From Tritrichomonas musculus (taxonomy: Eukaryota; Parabasalia; Tritrichomonadida; Tritrichomonadidae), in contig JAPFFF010000007.1 in NCBI GenBank assembly GCA_039105265.1, positions 3,658,001 through 3,722,000 on the forward strand: a DNA stretch of 64,000 nt, given 5' to 3'. Under the pieces are notes generated by a model. The model did not search any database. It saw only the letters and a program-made list of their open reading frames with translations, and was not told where the DNA came from. A program made the position numbers and the translations under genes. This document shows positions 9,070-18,486 of this stretch, piece after piece. Within the stretch, counting starts at the first letter, position 1. Every line of letters begins with the position of its first letter.

Positions 9070-9480
9070 TTATAAATCTTCTTCTTCTTCATATTCATTA
9101 GTGTATGTGTTTTGTTTTATCAATTGCTTTAAATTCTGTTCATTCAATGTCAACGATACTCGTTTTTTACTATCACTATCAGGAATCATTCCAAAACACT
9201 TTGATTTGTTATTTGTTTTGTGGTATACTTCTTTAACAAAACCATTTGGATGTTCTGGATATATCTTGTCCCAACTTCTTTCACCTGGTCTTGGATGGTA
9301 TTCCTCAGGTATGTAATATCTATATATCATCCTTTCACGTTCACTCACAAAATAATATCGTTTATTAAATGTATATTCACGATAATATCTTAATCGTTTA
9401 ACATCATTGGGCATCATTTCAGGTTCTGGCATTCGTGGTATATCAAAAGAATAATCGTAAATGTAATACAACTTACTCAT
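9070..9480 (-). CDS. Tyr/Arg-rich 136-aa protein at the E1 end, unknown
   Basis: MSKLYYIYDYSFDIPRMPEP start (ATG 9478-9480; two codons further upstream is another Met, less likely). Very rich in Tyr, Arg and Glu: RLRYYREYTFNKRYYFVSER, and an acidic tail EYEEEEDL. No homologue elsewhere in the window. It lies between two copies of the terminal TATCCCCTGC motif, so it appears to have been added inside the E1 end. Leader has the usual T-rich run (TTTTTTTATTTTG) before the start. Function unknown. Confidence 0.55.
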   Translation of the reverse strand: MSKLYYIYDYSFDIPRMPEPEMMPNDVKRLRYYREYTFNKRYYFVSERERMIYRYYIPEEYHPRPGERSWDKIYPEHPNGFVKEVYHKTNNKSKCFGMIPDSDSKKRVSLTLNEQNLKQLIKQNTYTNEYEEEEDL

Positions 9481-9588
9481 TTCAATCAAAATAAAAAAAT
9501 TAAATATAAATTCAAAGATGTAAATTCAAAGTGGCGACCGTCAACTTAAACTTTATATCCCCTGCCCAAAAGCCCACCCTATCTCTCT
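9481..9588. repeat. E1 right terminus
   Basis: Contains GGCGACCGTCAACTTAAA (also near the E4 ends as GGCGACCGTTAACTTAAA), then TATCCCCTGCCCAAAAGCCC, the reverse complement of the E6 end GGGCTTTTGGGCAGGGGATA, and ends CTATCTCTCT. Confidence 0.75.
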
Positions 9589-9594
9589 TACATT
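9589..9594. other. Presumed 6-bp target site TACATT at E1 end
   Basis: First six bases of E2 beyond the E1 terminus. The partner copy would be left of the window. The end could be shifted by one base. Confidence 0.5.
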
Positions 9595-9744
9595 AATGAT
9601 GCCATCGGGGAGTATACCTTTTGATCTCAGCACACTCATATCACTATCAATCCTATCTGCACGCGGATATGAGATTTCAGGAATTGGTTCTAGTTCCGCC
9701 TCCTCCTCCTCTTCCTCAAAGGGTTCCTCAATACTGGTACTCAT
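9589..9744 (-). pseudogene. Large DLNGD-type protein of E2, 5' fragment cut by E1
   Basis: Starts MSTSIEEPFEEEEEEAELEP and continues RADRIDSDMSVLRSKGILPD, aligning with the acidic region and ISVDMDALKTQDILPEQIL of the E5 protein (33035), about 110-160 residues into it. So this gene has a shorter N terminus. After IINV the frame enters the E1 terminus and stops 11 codons later at 9553. Divergent from the fibre gene with 18 bp between starts. The rest is displaced beyond the left edge. Confidence 0.8.
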
Positions 9745-9762
9745 ACCTTTATTTTATAGAAA
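9745..9762. promoter_or_regulatory. 18-bp divergent start region of E2
   Basis: CTTTTATTTTATAGAA-type A/T-rich spacer between the DLNGD fragment and the fibre gene; same spacing as in E5. Confidence 0.5.
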
Positions 9763-12639
9763 ATGTTCAGCATAGAACAGAGTGGATTTTCTATAAAAGG
9801 GGCCACTATCGACGAGCTATTGATTGAATATATTAAGAAGTATGCATGCATGTGTCATAACAAGTGCGAAGTACCTTCTGGGTCCAATGGCTCAAATATA
9901 ACTGGTTCCAACCAGGAGCAAATCAAGGAACTCATTACGAGTACAGTTGGTGAGCAACTCGAAAAATATGCCTTAGCCAAGGACCTTGAGTCATACGCTT
10001 TGCAAACCCAGCTATTCGACTATGTGAAAACCGAGGATTTCAATACGGAGATGCTGAAGTACGCATCTAGTGAAGATGTGGATGGTGCCATTGGGGAATT
10101 ACGTGATTACATCGCCAAAAACTGTGCGCTATCTACTGAAATACCTGAGGTCCCTGAGAACATCGTTACGAGTGATTCATTGAGTACAGCTTTGGAACCG
10201 TACGCGAAGCTTGCGAACTTAAGTGAGTATGCTAAGACCCAGGACTTGCCAGATATGTCCGAGTATGCGAAGACCCAGGACTTACAGTCTTATGCGAAGC
10301 TTGCGAACTTAAGTGAGTACGTGAAGACCCAGGACCTCCCTGAGATACCCACAGTTCTCAAAAATAGTGAGTTGCAATTGAAACCGAATGAAGAACCAAC
10401 AGAAGAAGTTCAACAGAAATTGATGAATGATGATACACCACTATCAGCACAAGCATCATATATATTATCATCCGTGGCAATAACTAAATCATTGGATGTT
10501 TGGGCCGAACGATATGCTCTCAAAACGGATATCCCGGAACCAGTTGACTTGACGCCATATTATACTAGTGCCCAGGCTGATGAGAAGTTCGTCGATGAAG
10601 ATGAGCTCGCATATGAATTAGATAAGTATGAGACCAAGGATGTGGCTGATGGGAAGTATATTTCAAAAGACAATGTCATAAATGATATTCCAATACAAGC
10701 TGGAGGTGAGAATATTGATTTTGAATGTAATGATCCGTATTTAACTAAATTTGTTACTCCAAATTGCGACAAATTACTAGCCGACCTCATACAATATGGA
10801 TTTTATATTGAATGTGAAAATTATGAAAATGGAAATTATGTCTATGATGGAACTAATGATACAAGATATTTATTTAGCCATGAAACAAATAAATCATCAA
10901 TAATTCGTATCATAAAGGATTTTGATGGACTTCTCAATGATTATTTTGTTGGTCCCAGTGGAAGTGTTGAACCTCCGAAAAATGTCTCTGTTGTCAGGCT
11001 CAATACTCCAGAAGTGTCTATTGCAACAACCCAAACTCTCAAAGAATTTGCGCTCAAAACGGATATCCCTGAGATCCCCACAGATTTGGTTAATGGATCT
11101 ACACTGAGTACTGCGTTGGAACCATACGCGAAGACCCAGGACTTGCCAGATATGACCAAGTATGCGAAGACCCAGGACTTGCCAGATATGACCAAGTATG
11201 CACTCACAACAGATATCCCGGAGATACCCACTGATTTGGTTAATGGATCTACACTGAGTACTGCGTTGGAACCATACGCGAAGACCCAGGACTTGCCAGA
11301 TATGACCAAGTATGCACTCACAACAGATATACCAAAAGAGTATTTCACTGATATCAGTGGAGAGGTTTATATCAAAGACCCAAACAACATCCTGACATTG
11401 GGTGGAGCCAATCAGACATGTAGTGATGCACCTCTCATGGTCATGAAACCAAATCATTCTCGCAATACTAGAATATTTAGCATTGGCAATCAACTGGATA
11501 GCTCGAAGGAGCGATGGTTAGATTTCGATATTGATGCAAACAGTGATACAGCGACCATCAAATACAATGAAATAACTGCATTGGAGATTACTCGATCAAA
11601 AGTTTGTGTTATGAATGCATGTGATGTAGACGGTCATGCCTATGCAAAAACCCAGGACTTACCAGATATGACCAAGTATGCACTCACAACAGATATCCCA
11701 GCACCAGTTGACTTGACACCATATTATACCAGTACCCAGGCTGATGAGAAGTATGCATTGAAGTCGAGTGCTGTTACAGATGAGCAGCTAATAAAAAGGT
11801 GTGCCATTGATTGCGGACCGATTACAGAGGGCGGTGAAATATCAATTCATTATCTAAAACTTGAAGGTAATGTGATTAAACTGGAATATATAGTAGGTGA
11901 TTATGCGCTATGTTTGGAAATAAGGGTGTTATTCCGTGATACAGATGGAAATCCCCATAACATAGTAATAGTATTACATCAGAGGACTGTGTATTTCGAC
12001 AATTTCAAATTCCCATTCTATTATGAAGATACTGTTGATATAGCATCAGGAAGACCCCTGACATATAATTTCCCAATAGGTGGATATTCCTGGACAGTTA
12101 CTCAGGAATTATTAGATGCTAGACAACTATATTCAAGACAAATCATGTCCCGAGGGTATTTAGCAACATTCAAGGCTGCTATTTACGGTGCACAATCCAA
12201 CACAACCATCACCCACTACTCCCCAATCGAGTCATCGGTTAACACCATCACCGATTTCGTCATTGGAGCTCCTGTATATATGACCGGTAAGGTGTATCAT
12301 CGTGAGGATTCGAAATGGGTCCCTAGCACTGAAGCTGACACCACTGATTGCATATGTAGTGTGAAGACCACTGGTACCTGGAAGGAGTATGTTGGTATAT
12401 GTGTGAGAATCGATGAAGCCAATGGTTGTATCACATTCGCCACTCATGGGGATTACATGGTTAAGGTCGAGGACTCCTCATGCTATTCCATTGGGGATGA
12501 GGTATTCATTGATAACGCTGATAATAAACTGAAGATACTCACTGGTGAGACTGCGATAACCTCAAAAATAAATCGTATGACCGTGGGTATCATAACTGGT
12601 ATCATCAACGGATCCACATTAGCTGTATTCAAATCATAA
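9763..12639 (+). CDS. Fibre-like repeat protein (958 aa)
   Basis: Three-part build. N-terminal 150 residues (MFSIEQSGFSIKGATIDELL ... ENIVTSDSLSTALEPYAKL) are almost identical to the E5 fibre. The middle is built of short repeats YAKTQDLPDMTKYALTTDIP and DLVNGSTLSTALEPYAKTQD, separated by unrelated beta-rich modules. The C-terminal 150 residues (TTITHYSPIESSVNTITDFV to the end) are again almost identical to E5; a beta-rich trimerisation or head-fibre cap is plausible. The constant ends with exchangeable middle resemble phage tail fibres. Likely a trimeric surface fibre for host attachment (inference). Convergent with PolB across 33 bp. Confidence 0.75.
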   Translation: MFSIEQSGFSIKGATIDELLIEYIKKYACMCHNKCEVPSGSNGSNITGSNQEQIKELITSTVGEQLEKYALAKDLESYALQTQLFDYVKTEDFNTEMLKYASSEDVDGAIGELRDYIAKNCALSTEIPEVPENIVTSDSLSTALEPYAKLANLSEYAKTQDLPDMSEYAKTQDLQSYAKLANLSEYVKTQDLPEIPTVLKNSELQLKPNEEPTEEVQQKLMNDDTPLSAQASYILSSVAITKSLDVWAERYALKTDIPEPVDLTPYYTSAQADEKFVDEDELAYELDKYETKDVADGKYISKDNVINDIPIQAGGENIDFECNDPYLTKFVTPNCDKLLADLIQYGFYIECENYENGNYVYDGTNDTRYLFSHETNKSSIIRIIKDFDGLLNDYFVGPSGSVEPPKNVSVVRLNTPEVSIATTQTLKEFALKTDIPEIPTDLVNGSTLSTALEPYAKTQDLPDMTKYAKTQDLPDMTKYALTTDIPEIPTDLVNGSTLSTALEPYAKTQDLPDMTKYALTTDIPKEYFTDISGEVYIKDPNNILTLGGANQTCSDAPLMVMKPNHSRNTRIFSIGNQLDSSKERWLDFDIDANSDTATIKYNEITALEITRSKVCVMNACDVDGHAYAKTQDLPDMTKYALTTDIPAPVDLTPYYTSTQADEKYALKSSAVTDEQLIKRCAIDCGPITEGGEISIHYLKLEGNVIKLEYIVGDYALCLEIRVLFRDTDGNPHNIVIVLHQRTVYFDNFKFPFYYEDTVDIASGRPLTYNFPIGGYSWTVTQELLDARQLYSRQIMSRGYLATFKAAIYGAQSNTTITHYSPIESSVNTITDFVIGAPVYMTGKVYHREDSKWVPSTEADTTDCICSVKTTGTWKEYVGICVRIDEANGCITFATHGDYMVKVEDSSCYSIGDEVFIDNADNKLKILTGETAITSKINRMTVGIITGIINGSTLAVFKS

Positions 12640-12672
12640 TGTAGGTCGCAGCAATTTTGCTGTCACCCAAAT
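12640..12672. terminator. Hairpin between convergent fibre and PolB genes
   Basis: 33-bp space with CAGCAATTTTGCTG (12649-12662), a 6-bp stem with a 2-base loop. The E5 counterpart is at 30521-30553. Suits a shared 3' end or read-through block, but the same word also occurs inside genes, so the role is uncertain. Confidence 0.45.
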
Positions 12673-15600
12673 TTAGAGCATAATATAGTCCCCTGATGTG
12701 AGTCCATGGATGAATGGTGCACAGGATTGGTTCGCGAGGACAATCATTTTGGTGTGTGTCCCGGTGAGAGCATTCTTGTTTACCGTGATCTTGGACATCG
12801 TCATCTCACTGATTTTGCTCTGGATTTTGGTATTGCGCATCAATTGCAGATTGATATTTTTGCCAACCTTCACACCACCATTGTCGATGATGTCCTTGTA
12901 ATCATCACTTGTAATATGGTTTTTCTTGAGGGAGACCCCCTTGAGTTTGAGTGCCTTGGTTATAGAGCCACTATTAAATATGGTGTAGCACTTGGGGGCT
13001 AACGCAATCATATTCTCACCATATTTCTCAATGCAGAGACCCAGTATTTTCTTCTCATCAGCGATTGTATTTATATTGGGATTCGGCATGAACTTATATA
13101 TGTTCTCATCATAGAATGCTCTATTCTTGATGATGTATTTGAACTCTTGATTGGAACCCTTGGATTCATCACCAGCAACCGCAAAATATGCACTATCGGT
13201 GTCTCCCTCTATGAAATGGAATCGCTCCACATCAAGGCACTTGTACATGAACTCGTATATGAATGTGAGATACCAGAATTTGGCATTATCTAGTGTCCAG
13301 AATGACTCCTGAAGGCAAGTCGTACATTTGAAGCTCTTTGGGTTCATTTGGAGTAGGTAGTTGTCATCACTCAATTTGATCCCACTAACATAGTTATCGT
13401 AGATGATATTCTGGAAGGTCTTATCACGTGAACATATTTTTATTTTAGAGAACTTCTCAGTGTTCATACCATCGTACCCATATGAACCATTCATGCTAAT
13501 CTTGTAGAACTTTTCATTGCCGGATACAGCTCCAGAAATGATATCCTGACGACGTTTCATGAACTCACTAACAAATGGGTTGAAACCACGATGAGCTTCA
13601 TATTTAGTGAGACTTTTGATATCTTCGATGACAAGCCCATGGTCGAGTAGGAACCAGAGGTAGTAGTTCGAGAATGTCTGATAGGTACCCATTGTATCAA
13701 CACTCATGGTCAGCTTCCGTTCAGTTTTGTCAACAGATGGTAGCTTATTGTGAGTCATGTAGTCGTGCATATATGGGCCGATGGTTGTTTCATCGTTCGT
13801 GATATCAAAATTGCGAAATACTGGTGGGAAATTGATGAAGTTATTGATTTTAGATACTGGGCATTTCAATATGACCTCCGCTTTGAACAAATATTTAGGA
13901 TGCTTTCGTAAATTCCGGCTGTTGATGATATGCATACATGAGTTATAGGTTTTCATATTTTTGGTACCATTGTTATAAACATCGAATCTCTCCAACATGG
14001 AACCTGGCATATACATAACCCCTCCGTGATATGGATTGAAATCATGTTTGGTTGAACTGAATGCTGATGGGTATAAGCTATTGAAATCAACTCCAACAAT
14101 GTGAGTCATAGTGTGAGGGGTATCATATGAGATTACCTTGTGGTCAACGGCGTTGTATCTAAAACGATTTATATTAGTGTGACCCTTGATGTTGACACGG
14201 TGCATAACATTGGATAGACCTCCAGTGATGTTGTTCCGTAAGCTATAATATTCCTGTTCATCATTGATGAGTGTTGGGAGATGCATCATCTTGCAATATT
14301 TCTTCAGTTGAATTCGTAGTTTGGTTATATTGGGGTCATCACGACTGCGAAGTCTGTTGCATTCCGCACAAGCGAGTTTACAGTTACTGAGTTCATGACC
14401 GATATCATTATTGATTCTATCGAGGGTAGGCTTATTGGTCCACGTGAAGTGCTCACCACAGAGATGACACTTGCCAGTATCAGGATTGTTGTACATTTTC
14501 ATGAATTCATCAAACTGCTCCTCGCAAACACATTTATCGAGGTTCCTGGGAGAGTCCTTATGAGATTGATTATATTTGACATCCTGATTATAGTAGTTCT
14601 CACATTTGAATCTCCACCACTTGAGATTTGGTTTGAAAGTATTCGATGGGTTTTGTATAGAGTATTCAGTATTGGGATCAAATTCCTTATACGCAAGTGC
14701 ATACTTGATACAAGATGCATTCTTACTCAACGAGAGATTCGATATGAGATCAACGTTGTACTGAGCATTGAGGGTTATCAAGTTATCAATGGGTTTAATC
14801 ATCATCTCAACATCATTATCATTGTATGCCAACAGGTAATCCCATCGGGTTTTATAATTTTTGGCATCCTCGAGATATAGTTTGTAATCATCTGGTGTCA
14901 ATGGATTCTTTTGGTTGAGGTAGCTGTAGAATGCTTCATATTCAAAGGGCTCCGTTTGTGAGAGAACCTCATTGTAATTCTCAGTATTGATAGCTTCATA
15001 TGGGAACACACCTTTACTGCTATTCTCGAGTCCACCAAAATCTACACCAAATTGTCGTAATGTACCTCCGGCAACGAATGATTGTGCATCGATGAATCTC
15101 AACTTGGTGTCATATTTTGAGGATTTCAATATGAACTGCTTCAATGATGATGTGGTACCGATGATACTGTTGGACTCGACACTCCACGAACAGTAATTGA
15201 GATACTGCTTGAATAGGTTACTATCGAATCTACTCGAATTGAACCCAAATACGGTAATCACATTCAGGTTTCTGTCGATTTTATTGAGAGTATCAATCGA
15301 TTCATTAATAAAGGTTTTCATATATTGAACCTTATCGTGATACACCTGTTGAGATTGCTCAAACAACCACTCAATCCACTCAGTGATGAACTCAGTTGAA
15401 TCTCTTAATGAGAAGTGTCGTGTGTTGCAACCAGATTGTGATTTGACACATGATGATACGCTAAGTGGAATCAATCGAGAGTTGATAGTTGTTGATGAAC
15501 CAATAGATGTATTCACAGGTTGTTCAACAGTTTCGAAATCATAAGTGATGTAATATATGTTGGGTTTCCATTCGAGACCATATGCTAAACAATATTCATA

Positions 15601-17586
15601 CACCGGATTGTTGAGTATATGTGGACAATATGGAAGTGGCTCACGATTAGGTATAAATTGTTTTCGAAATACTCCAGTACAGTTATCAACATGATTCTTG
15701 AAGCGATTCATATTTTGATGACCGTAATGGGCATATGAGCCACACTTTGGGCAGATGTGGATGTTGGTCAGCTTCTCAGCATCCCTGATGTACATTATGT
15801 GGATGATTCGATTTTGGGTGTACAGCAATGCGGATTTCCTAAATGAGTTAGAACGCAGTTCCTGCTCACTATTGTATTTCCACTGGTCCTGAAGGTTATA
15901 CACCTTGCGATCCTGCAAGTACTCATAGATGTCCACATTCAAGTGATGCTTCTCGGCAGATGCCTTCATGGATTCAATTGATGTACCCGGATAGTTGTTC
16001 AGGAGGTCGATTGCAGCTTGTGATGGCTTAGTAGAATACACTATATTGTGCTCCTCGCATAGGAGTTTCTTAGCGGCCTGTGTACGGTGCTTAGTTTTGC
16101 AACTGTATTTGGGGTCGACTAGATGGTCATCTAGACATGCAGCCAGAAATCGGTACCAGCATAGATTGTCATCGGCGTTGTCTGTGATGATGAATTTGCT
16201 ATTTTTGATTTCAGGAGGTAAATCCTTGATGGGACCACTAACCTTGACCATTCGAGATACTGTGAATGAAACGGTTCCTACGAGAATCAACTTGGTTCCA
16301 GATGTTGAGGTCTCATATGAGTGCAGTACTGATTCAATATAATACTTCACGATATCAAGTGATTGCTCATCACGAACCACAATTGGGGTAGCAGATTTAT
16401 AGTTATTCCAAGTGATTTCCCTAGCTGTATATTGGAATGTGTCAGTCTCAGCACTGGATGACTCAAATACACCCGAGAGTTGGAAATATATTTTGAATGG
16501 TTTCACCTCACGTTCATAAACTTGTTGCAAGCCATCATATATACTGTTCAATGAGGATATCGAGTTGAAGTAGTATATGTATATAGGCTCGAAGGTATCA
16601 ATATCCGTGTGTTCATTGTAATCATTATCAGCATATTTGGCATATTTTTGCCAAGCCTCTACAGCCTTATCGTAGTCCTCAGGTAAGTTCACCATGAGGA
16701 AATCATTGTGTTTCGATTTGAATTCATGACCGAACTCGCCAAGGTACTCGAATATTTCATTATTTTCAGGATCTTTGGGGATACCATCAATATCAGTATT
16801 GTCATCAATAATATTTGCTAGTTTTGTAATTTTAGACCTATCTTGGAATATATCTTGTATTTCAGCTCTATCGAGATATTCGGGATAATATTTGTTGAAA
16901 TATGAATATACTTTACGTTCATCATCTAATTGCTGTTGGAACTCATCTTGGGTATTCATATGTTGAAGTACATCAATGGGGTCATTAATTTTGTAATCAG
17001 CTCTATTGAATTTATTGAAGTAATCATTATCCAGTTTGTCATTCAATCTCTTTATATATGAAGGCTGCTCATCATACCGAATTGGTTTCTTATGAGTTGT
17101 CGGTGGTGGAAGTATTGGTGGATACTCATTTTCACGAATCAATCGTTGAGCTTCCTGCAAAGCATATTTTGCAACATCAATATTATGTTGTATTTGGCGT
17201 TCCCTATATACCTTACGTTCATCATCTAATTGCTGTTGGAACTCATCTTGGGTATTCATATGTTGAAGTACATCAATGGGTTCATTAATTTTGTAATCAG
17301 CTCTATTGAATTTATTGAAGTAATCATTATCATCTGCAAGGCGTTCAGCCCTCAGTTGTCCAAAGAATGTATCAAAATGAGATTCCTGGAGTATACCATT
17401 GGGATTGAAACCTGTGCGAGCTACAAATGAGTTATAATTTAGGTACTTCGTGAGTTTGCTCAGTTGAGCAACAAATGTAGTGTTGGTTGGGATGTTACCA
17501 CCGAACTCATTGTTGATGATATTGATATAATTTTTGATAGTCCATGAAGGAATTGCACCAAAATTCTTATTCGAGATACAACTCAT
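12673..17586 (-). CDS. PolB: Protein-primed family B DNA polymerase (1637 aa) with embedded HNH domain
   Basis: Domains in order: N-terminal repeat region with two copies of DNDYFNKFNRADYKINDPID; an OTU-like stretch NADDNLCWYRFLAACL (about 470-485); a C2HC zinc knuckle CPKCGSYAHYGH...HVDNC (about 615-635); ExoI YDFETVE (about 683), ExoII FNSSRFDSN, ExoIII YNDNDVEMM. Next an HNH/endonuclease VII-like insert, CHLCGEHF, then PTLDRINNDIGHELSNCKLA and CAECNRLRSR (about 1025-1085). Then PolA DFNSLYPSAF (about 1167), PolB KISMNGSYGYDG (about 1365), PolC EGDTDSAYFA (about 1462). All catalytic motifs are intact. Compared with E5 it carries five extra residues (QELRS) from a 16-bp repeat at 15850. Start at 17584-17586 matches the E5 start and its leader. 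Confidence 0.93.
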   Translation of the reverse strand: MSCISNKNFGAIPSWTIKNYINIINNEFGGNIPTNTTFVAQLSKLTKYLNYNSFVARTGFNPNGILQESHFDTFFGQLRAERLADDNDYFNKFNRADYKINEPIDVLQHMNTQDEFQQQLDDERKVYRERQIQHNIDVAKYALQEAQRLIRENEYPPILPPPTTHKKPIRYDEQPSYIKRLNDKLDNDYFNKFNRADYKINDPIDVLQHMNTQDEFQQQLDDERKVYSYFNKYYPEYLDRAEIQDIFQDRSKITKLANIIDDNTDIDGIPKDPENNEIFEYLGEFGHEFKSKHNDFLMVNLPEDYDKAVEAWQKYAKYADNDYNEHTDIDTFEPIYIYYFNSISSLNSIYDGLQQVYEREVKPFKIYFQLSGVFESSSAETDTFQYTAREITWNNYKSATPIVVRDEQSLDIVKYYIESVLHSYETSTSGTKLILVGTVSFTVSRMVKVSGPIKDLPPEIKNSKFIITDNADDNLCWYRFLAACLDDHLVDPKYSCKTKHRTQAAKKLLCEEHNIVYSTKPSQAAIDLLNNYPGTSIESMKASAEKHHLNVDIYEYLQDRKVYNLQDQWKYNSEQELRSNSFRKSALLYTQNRIIHIMYIRDAEKLTNIHICPKCGSYAHYGHQNMNRFKNHVDNCTGVFRKQFIPNREPLPYCPHILNNPVYEYCLAYGLEWKPNIYYITYDFETVEQPVNTSIGSSTTINSRLIPLSVSSCVKSQSGCNTRHFSLRDSTEFITEWIEWLFEQSQQVYHDKVQYMKTFINESIDTLNKIDRNLNVITVFGFNSSRFDSNLFKQYLNYCSWSVESNSIIGTTSSLKQFILKSSKYDTKLRFIDAQSFVAGGTLRQFGVDFGGLENSSKGVFPYEAINTENYNEVLSQTEPFEYEAFYSYLNQKNPLTPDDYKLYLEDAKNYKTRWDYLLAYNDNDVEMMIKPIDNLITLNAQYNVDLISNLSLSKNASCIKYALAYKEFDPNTEYSIQNPSNTFKPNLKWWRFKCENYYNQDVKYNQSHKDSPRNLDKCVCEEQFDEFMKMYNNPDTGKCHLCGEHFTWTNKPTLDRINNDIGHELSNCKLACAECNRLRSRDDPNITKLRIQLKKYCKMMHLPTLINDEQEYYSLRNNITGGLSNVMHRVNIKGHTNINRFRYNAVDHKVISYDTPHTMTHIVGVDFNSLYPSAFSSTKHDFNPYHGGVMYMPGSMLERFDVYNNGTKNMKTYNSCMHIINSRNLRKHPKYLFKAEVILKCPVSKINNFINFPPVFRNFDITNDETTIGPYMHDYMTHNKLPSVDKTERKLTMSVDTMGTYQTFSNYYLWFLLDHGLVIEDIKSLTKYEAHRGFNPFVSEFMKRRQDIISGAVSGNEKFYKISMNGSYGYDGMNTEKFSKIKICSRDKTFQNIIYDNYVSGIKLSDDNYLLQMNPKSFKCTTCLQESFWTLDNAKFWYLTFIYEFMYKCLDVERFHFIEGDTDSAYFAVAGDESKGSNQEFKYIIKNRAFYDENIYKFMPNPNINTIADEKKILGLCIEKYGENMIALAPKCYTIFNSGSITKALKLKGVSLKKNHITSDDYKDIIDNGGVKVGKNINLQLMRNTKIQSKISEMTMSKITVNKNALTGTHTKMIVLANQSCAPFIHGLTSGDYIML
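15850..15865 (-). repeat. R16 copy inside PolB of E2
   Basis: GCAGGAACTGCGTTCT in sense, read as QELRS. The E5 PolB lacks it: AATAGTGA-AACTCATTT flanks agree, with one base there instead of 16, a net in-frame gain of 15 bp. Confidence 0.85.
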
Positions 17587-17656
17587 TTGCCCAAACGTAA
17601 AAATATAAAATTGTAATCGGTAAAAATATTGATTAAACATTATTTTTGAATTTTGG

Positions 17657-18133
17657 CTAGAAATCGATTGTATCAATCTCAACTTCGGGGGTTAGAGTCG
17701 TTTCACTAGGAGGAACATTTATAGTCATATGGGTGTTGAGTAGTTTTTGGGTCATATACATGGAGATACTTAAATTTAGGTTATCGAATATTAGTTTACG
17801 CAATAGGGATATACGTTTATGAGGTTCCACGTTGGATACTGCATCGATTACATCCTTTGATGAGACATATTGGATCAATCGGTCGTGATCCTTAATATCC
17901 AAAAACTTGCTTCGATTGAATATATGGGTTCGATTTAAGCGAGAATGGGGATGTTCAATAGATGATGTCTCAGGAGGTGAGTCACTTCGAACGAAATTCT
18001 TAGGCTGTACCGTTGTGCTTGGATTAGGAGATGGCTGTTTATGGTTCATACGTTTAATCAAATGCTTGACATCTTGGCACAAATCGGTGATACCATTTAA
18101 AATTTTTAATAGTATATCAGTGTCAATTTCCAT
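17657..18133 (-). CDS. PolB-adjacent conserved protein (158 aa), E2
   Basis: Short N-terminal helix (DILLKILNGITDLCQDVKHL), a low-complexity Pro/Ser linker and a conserved C-terminal domain: RLNRTHIFNRSKFLDIKDHD, VIDAVSNVEPHKRISLLRKL, LSISMYMTQKLLNTHM. Four copies exist in the window (also 23362, 57149, 60711), each next to PolB or at the place where PolB is expected. Such a partner could be the terminal protein that primes replication, or a DNA-binding replication factor; no known domain recognised, so this is inference. Lies 70 bp upstream of the PolB start in the same direction. Confidence 0.65.
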   Translation of the reverse strand: MEIDTDILLKILNGITDLCQDVKHLIKRMNHKQPSPNPSTTVQPKNFVRSDSPPETSSIEHPHSRLNRTHIFNRSKFLDIKDHDRLIQYVSSKDVIDAVSNVEPHKRISLLRKLIFDNLNLSISMYMTQKLLNTHMTINVPPSETTLTPEVEIDTIDF

Positions 18134-18480
18134 TTATACAAAATAAAATATTATTTTAACAAATTTAGGTTGCTGGTGGAATGTGATTGGTAGTAAGAGA
18201 GGTCCTTTAGTATGACCTTCAGTACAACCTTCAGTACAACCTTTAGGATAACCTTTAGTATGACCTTTCGTAGTAAGTACCCCTAGCCTTCTAAACTAGG
18301 GCAATAGTGGCGGTCATAAGTGAACATCTATATAGTCCCATGATGCTGACCACTTATTCCTAGTTATGAGTATCAGTTAGGGTCAATTCAAAAATAGTCA
18401 GGTGGCCTTCAGTTATGGGTCAGTAATTGGGGCCATTTAGGTAATTCTATCTGGTCCGATCCCGCACACTCATCACTACT
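18134..18480. repeat. E2 terminal region with 12-bp tandem repeats
   Basis: No gene. Imperfect 12-bp units of type ACCTTCAGTACA run from about 18201 to 18270. Toward the end lies TATCTGGTCC (18448-18457), the reverse complement of GGACCAGATA found near the ends of E5 and E7, then CATCACTACT at the terminus. Confidence 0.8.
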
Positions 18481-18486
18481 CACCCA
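18481..18486. other. Target site CACCCA at E2 end
   Basis: First six bases of the E3 integrase after E2. The intact E5 integrase shows the same bases uninterrupted (complement at 38090-38095); the other copy lies outside the window. Confidence 0.75.

Larger units (their letters stand above)
1..9588. mobile_element. E1: Maverick/Polinton, family I (left end outside window)
   Basis: The right part of an AT-rich Maverick. From left it carries a fibre-like gene, the large DLNGD protein, a proline-rich protein, a 116-residue protein, integrase, major capsid protein, four small proteins, a TIR region and one extra gene. The right end reads CCCTATCTCTCT and abuts TACATT. On the other strand the element therefore starts AGAGAGATAGGG, matching the AG...CT rule of Polintons. 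Past this end the DNA becomes the 5' part of a large DLNGD-type gene of E2, cut in mid frame. The polymerase and ATPase half is not in the window. The exact end base is inferred from the rule and from the gene break. Confidence 0.85.
9589..18480. mobile_element. E2: Maverick, family II (left part displaced by E1)
   Basis: The right part of a less AT-rich Maverick: fragment of a DLNGD-type gene, fibre-like gene, PolB, PolB-adjacent gene, then a 347-bp terminal region ending CATCACTACT at 18480. The next bases, CACCCAATC, continue an integrase gene in frame, so E2 inserted into the integrase of E3. The integrase of E5 shows the uninterrupted site. The opposite end of E2 lies left of the window, beyond E1. 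Unlike E5, nothing (no KilA-N, HNH or 414-residue gene) lies between the PolB-adjacent gene and the end. Confidence 0.85.

Noticed and set aside
10897-11493. Long minus-strand frames inside the fibre gene
   Set aside because: They mirror the tandem repeat units of the coding strand and have no counterpart where the repeats differ.
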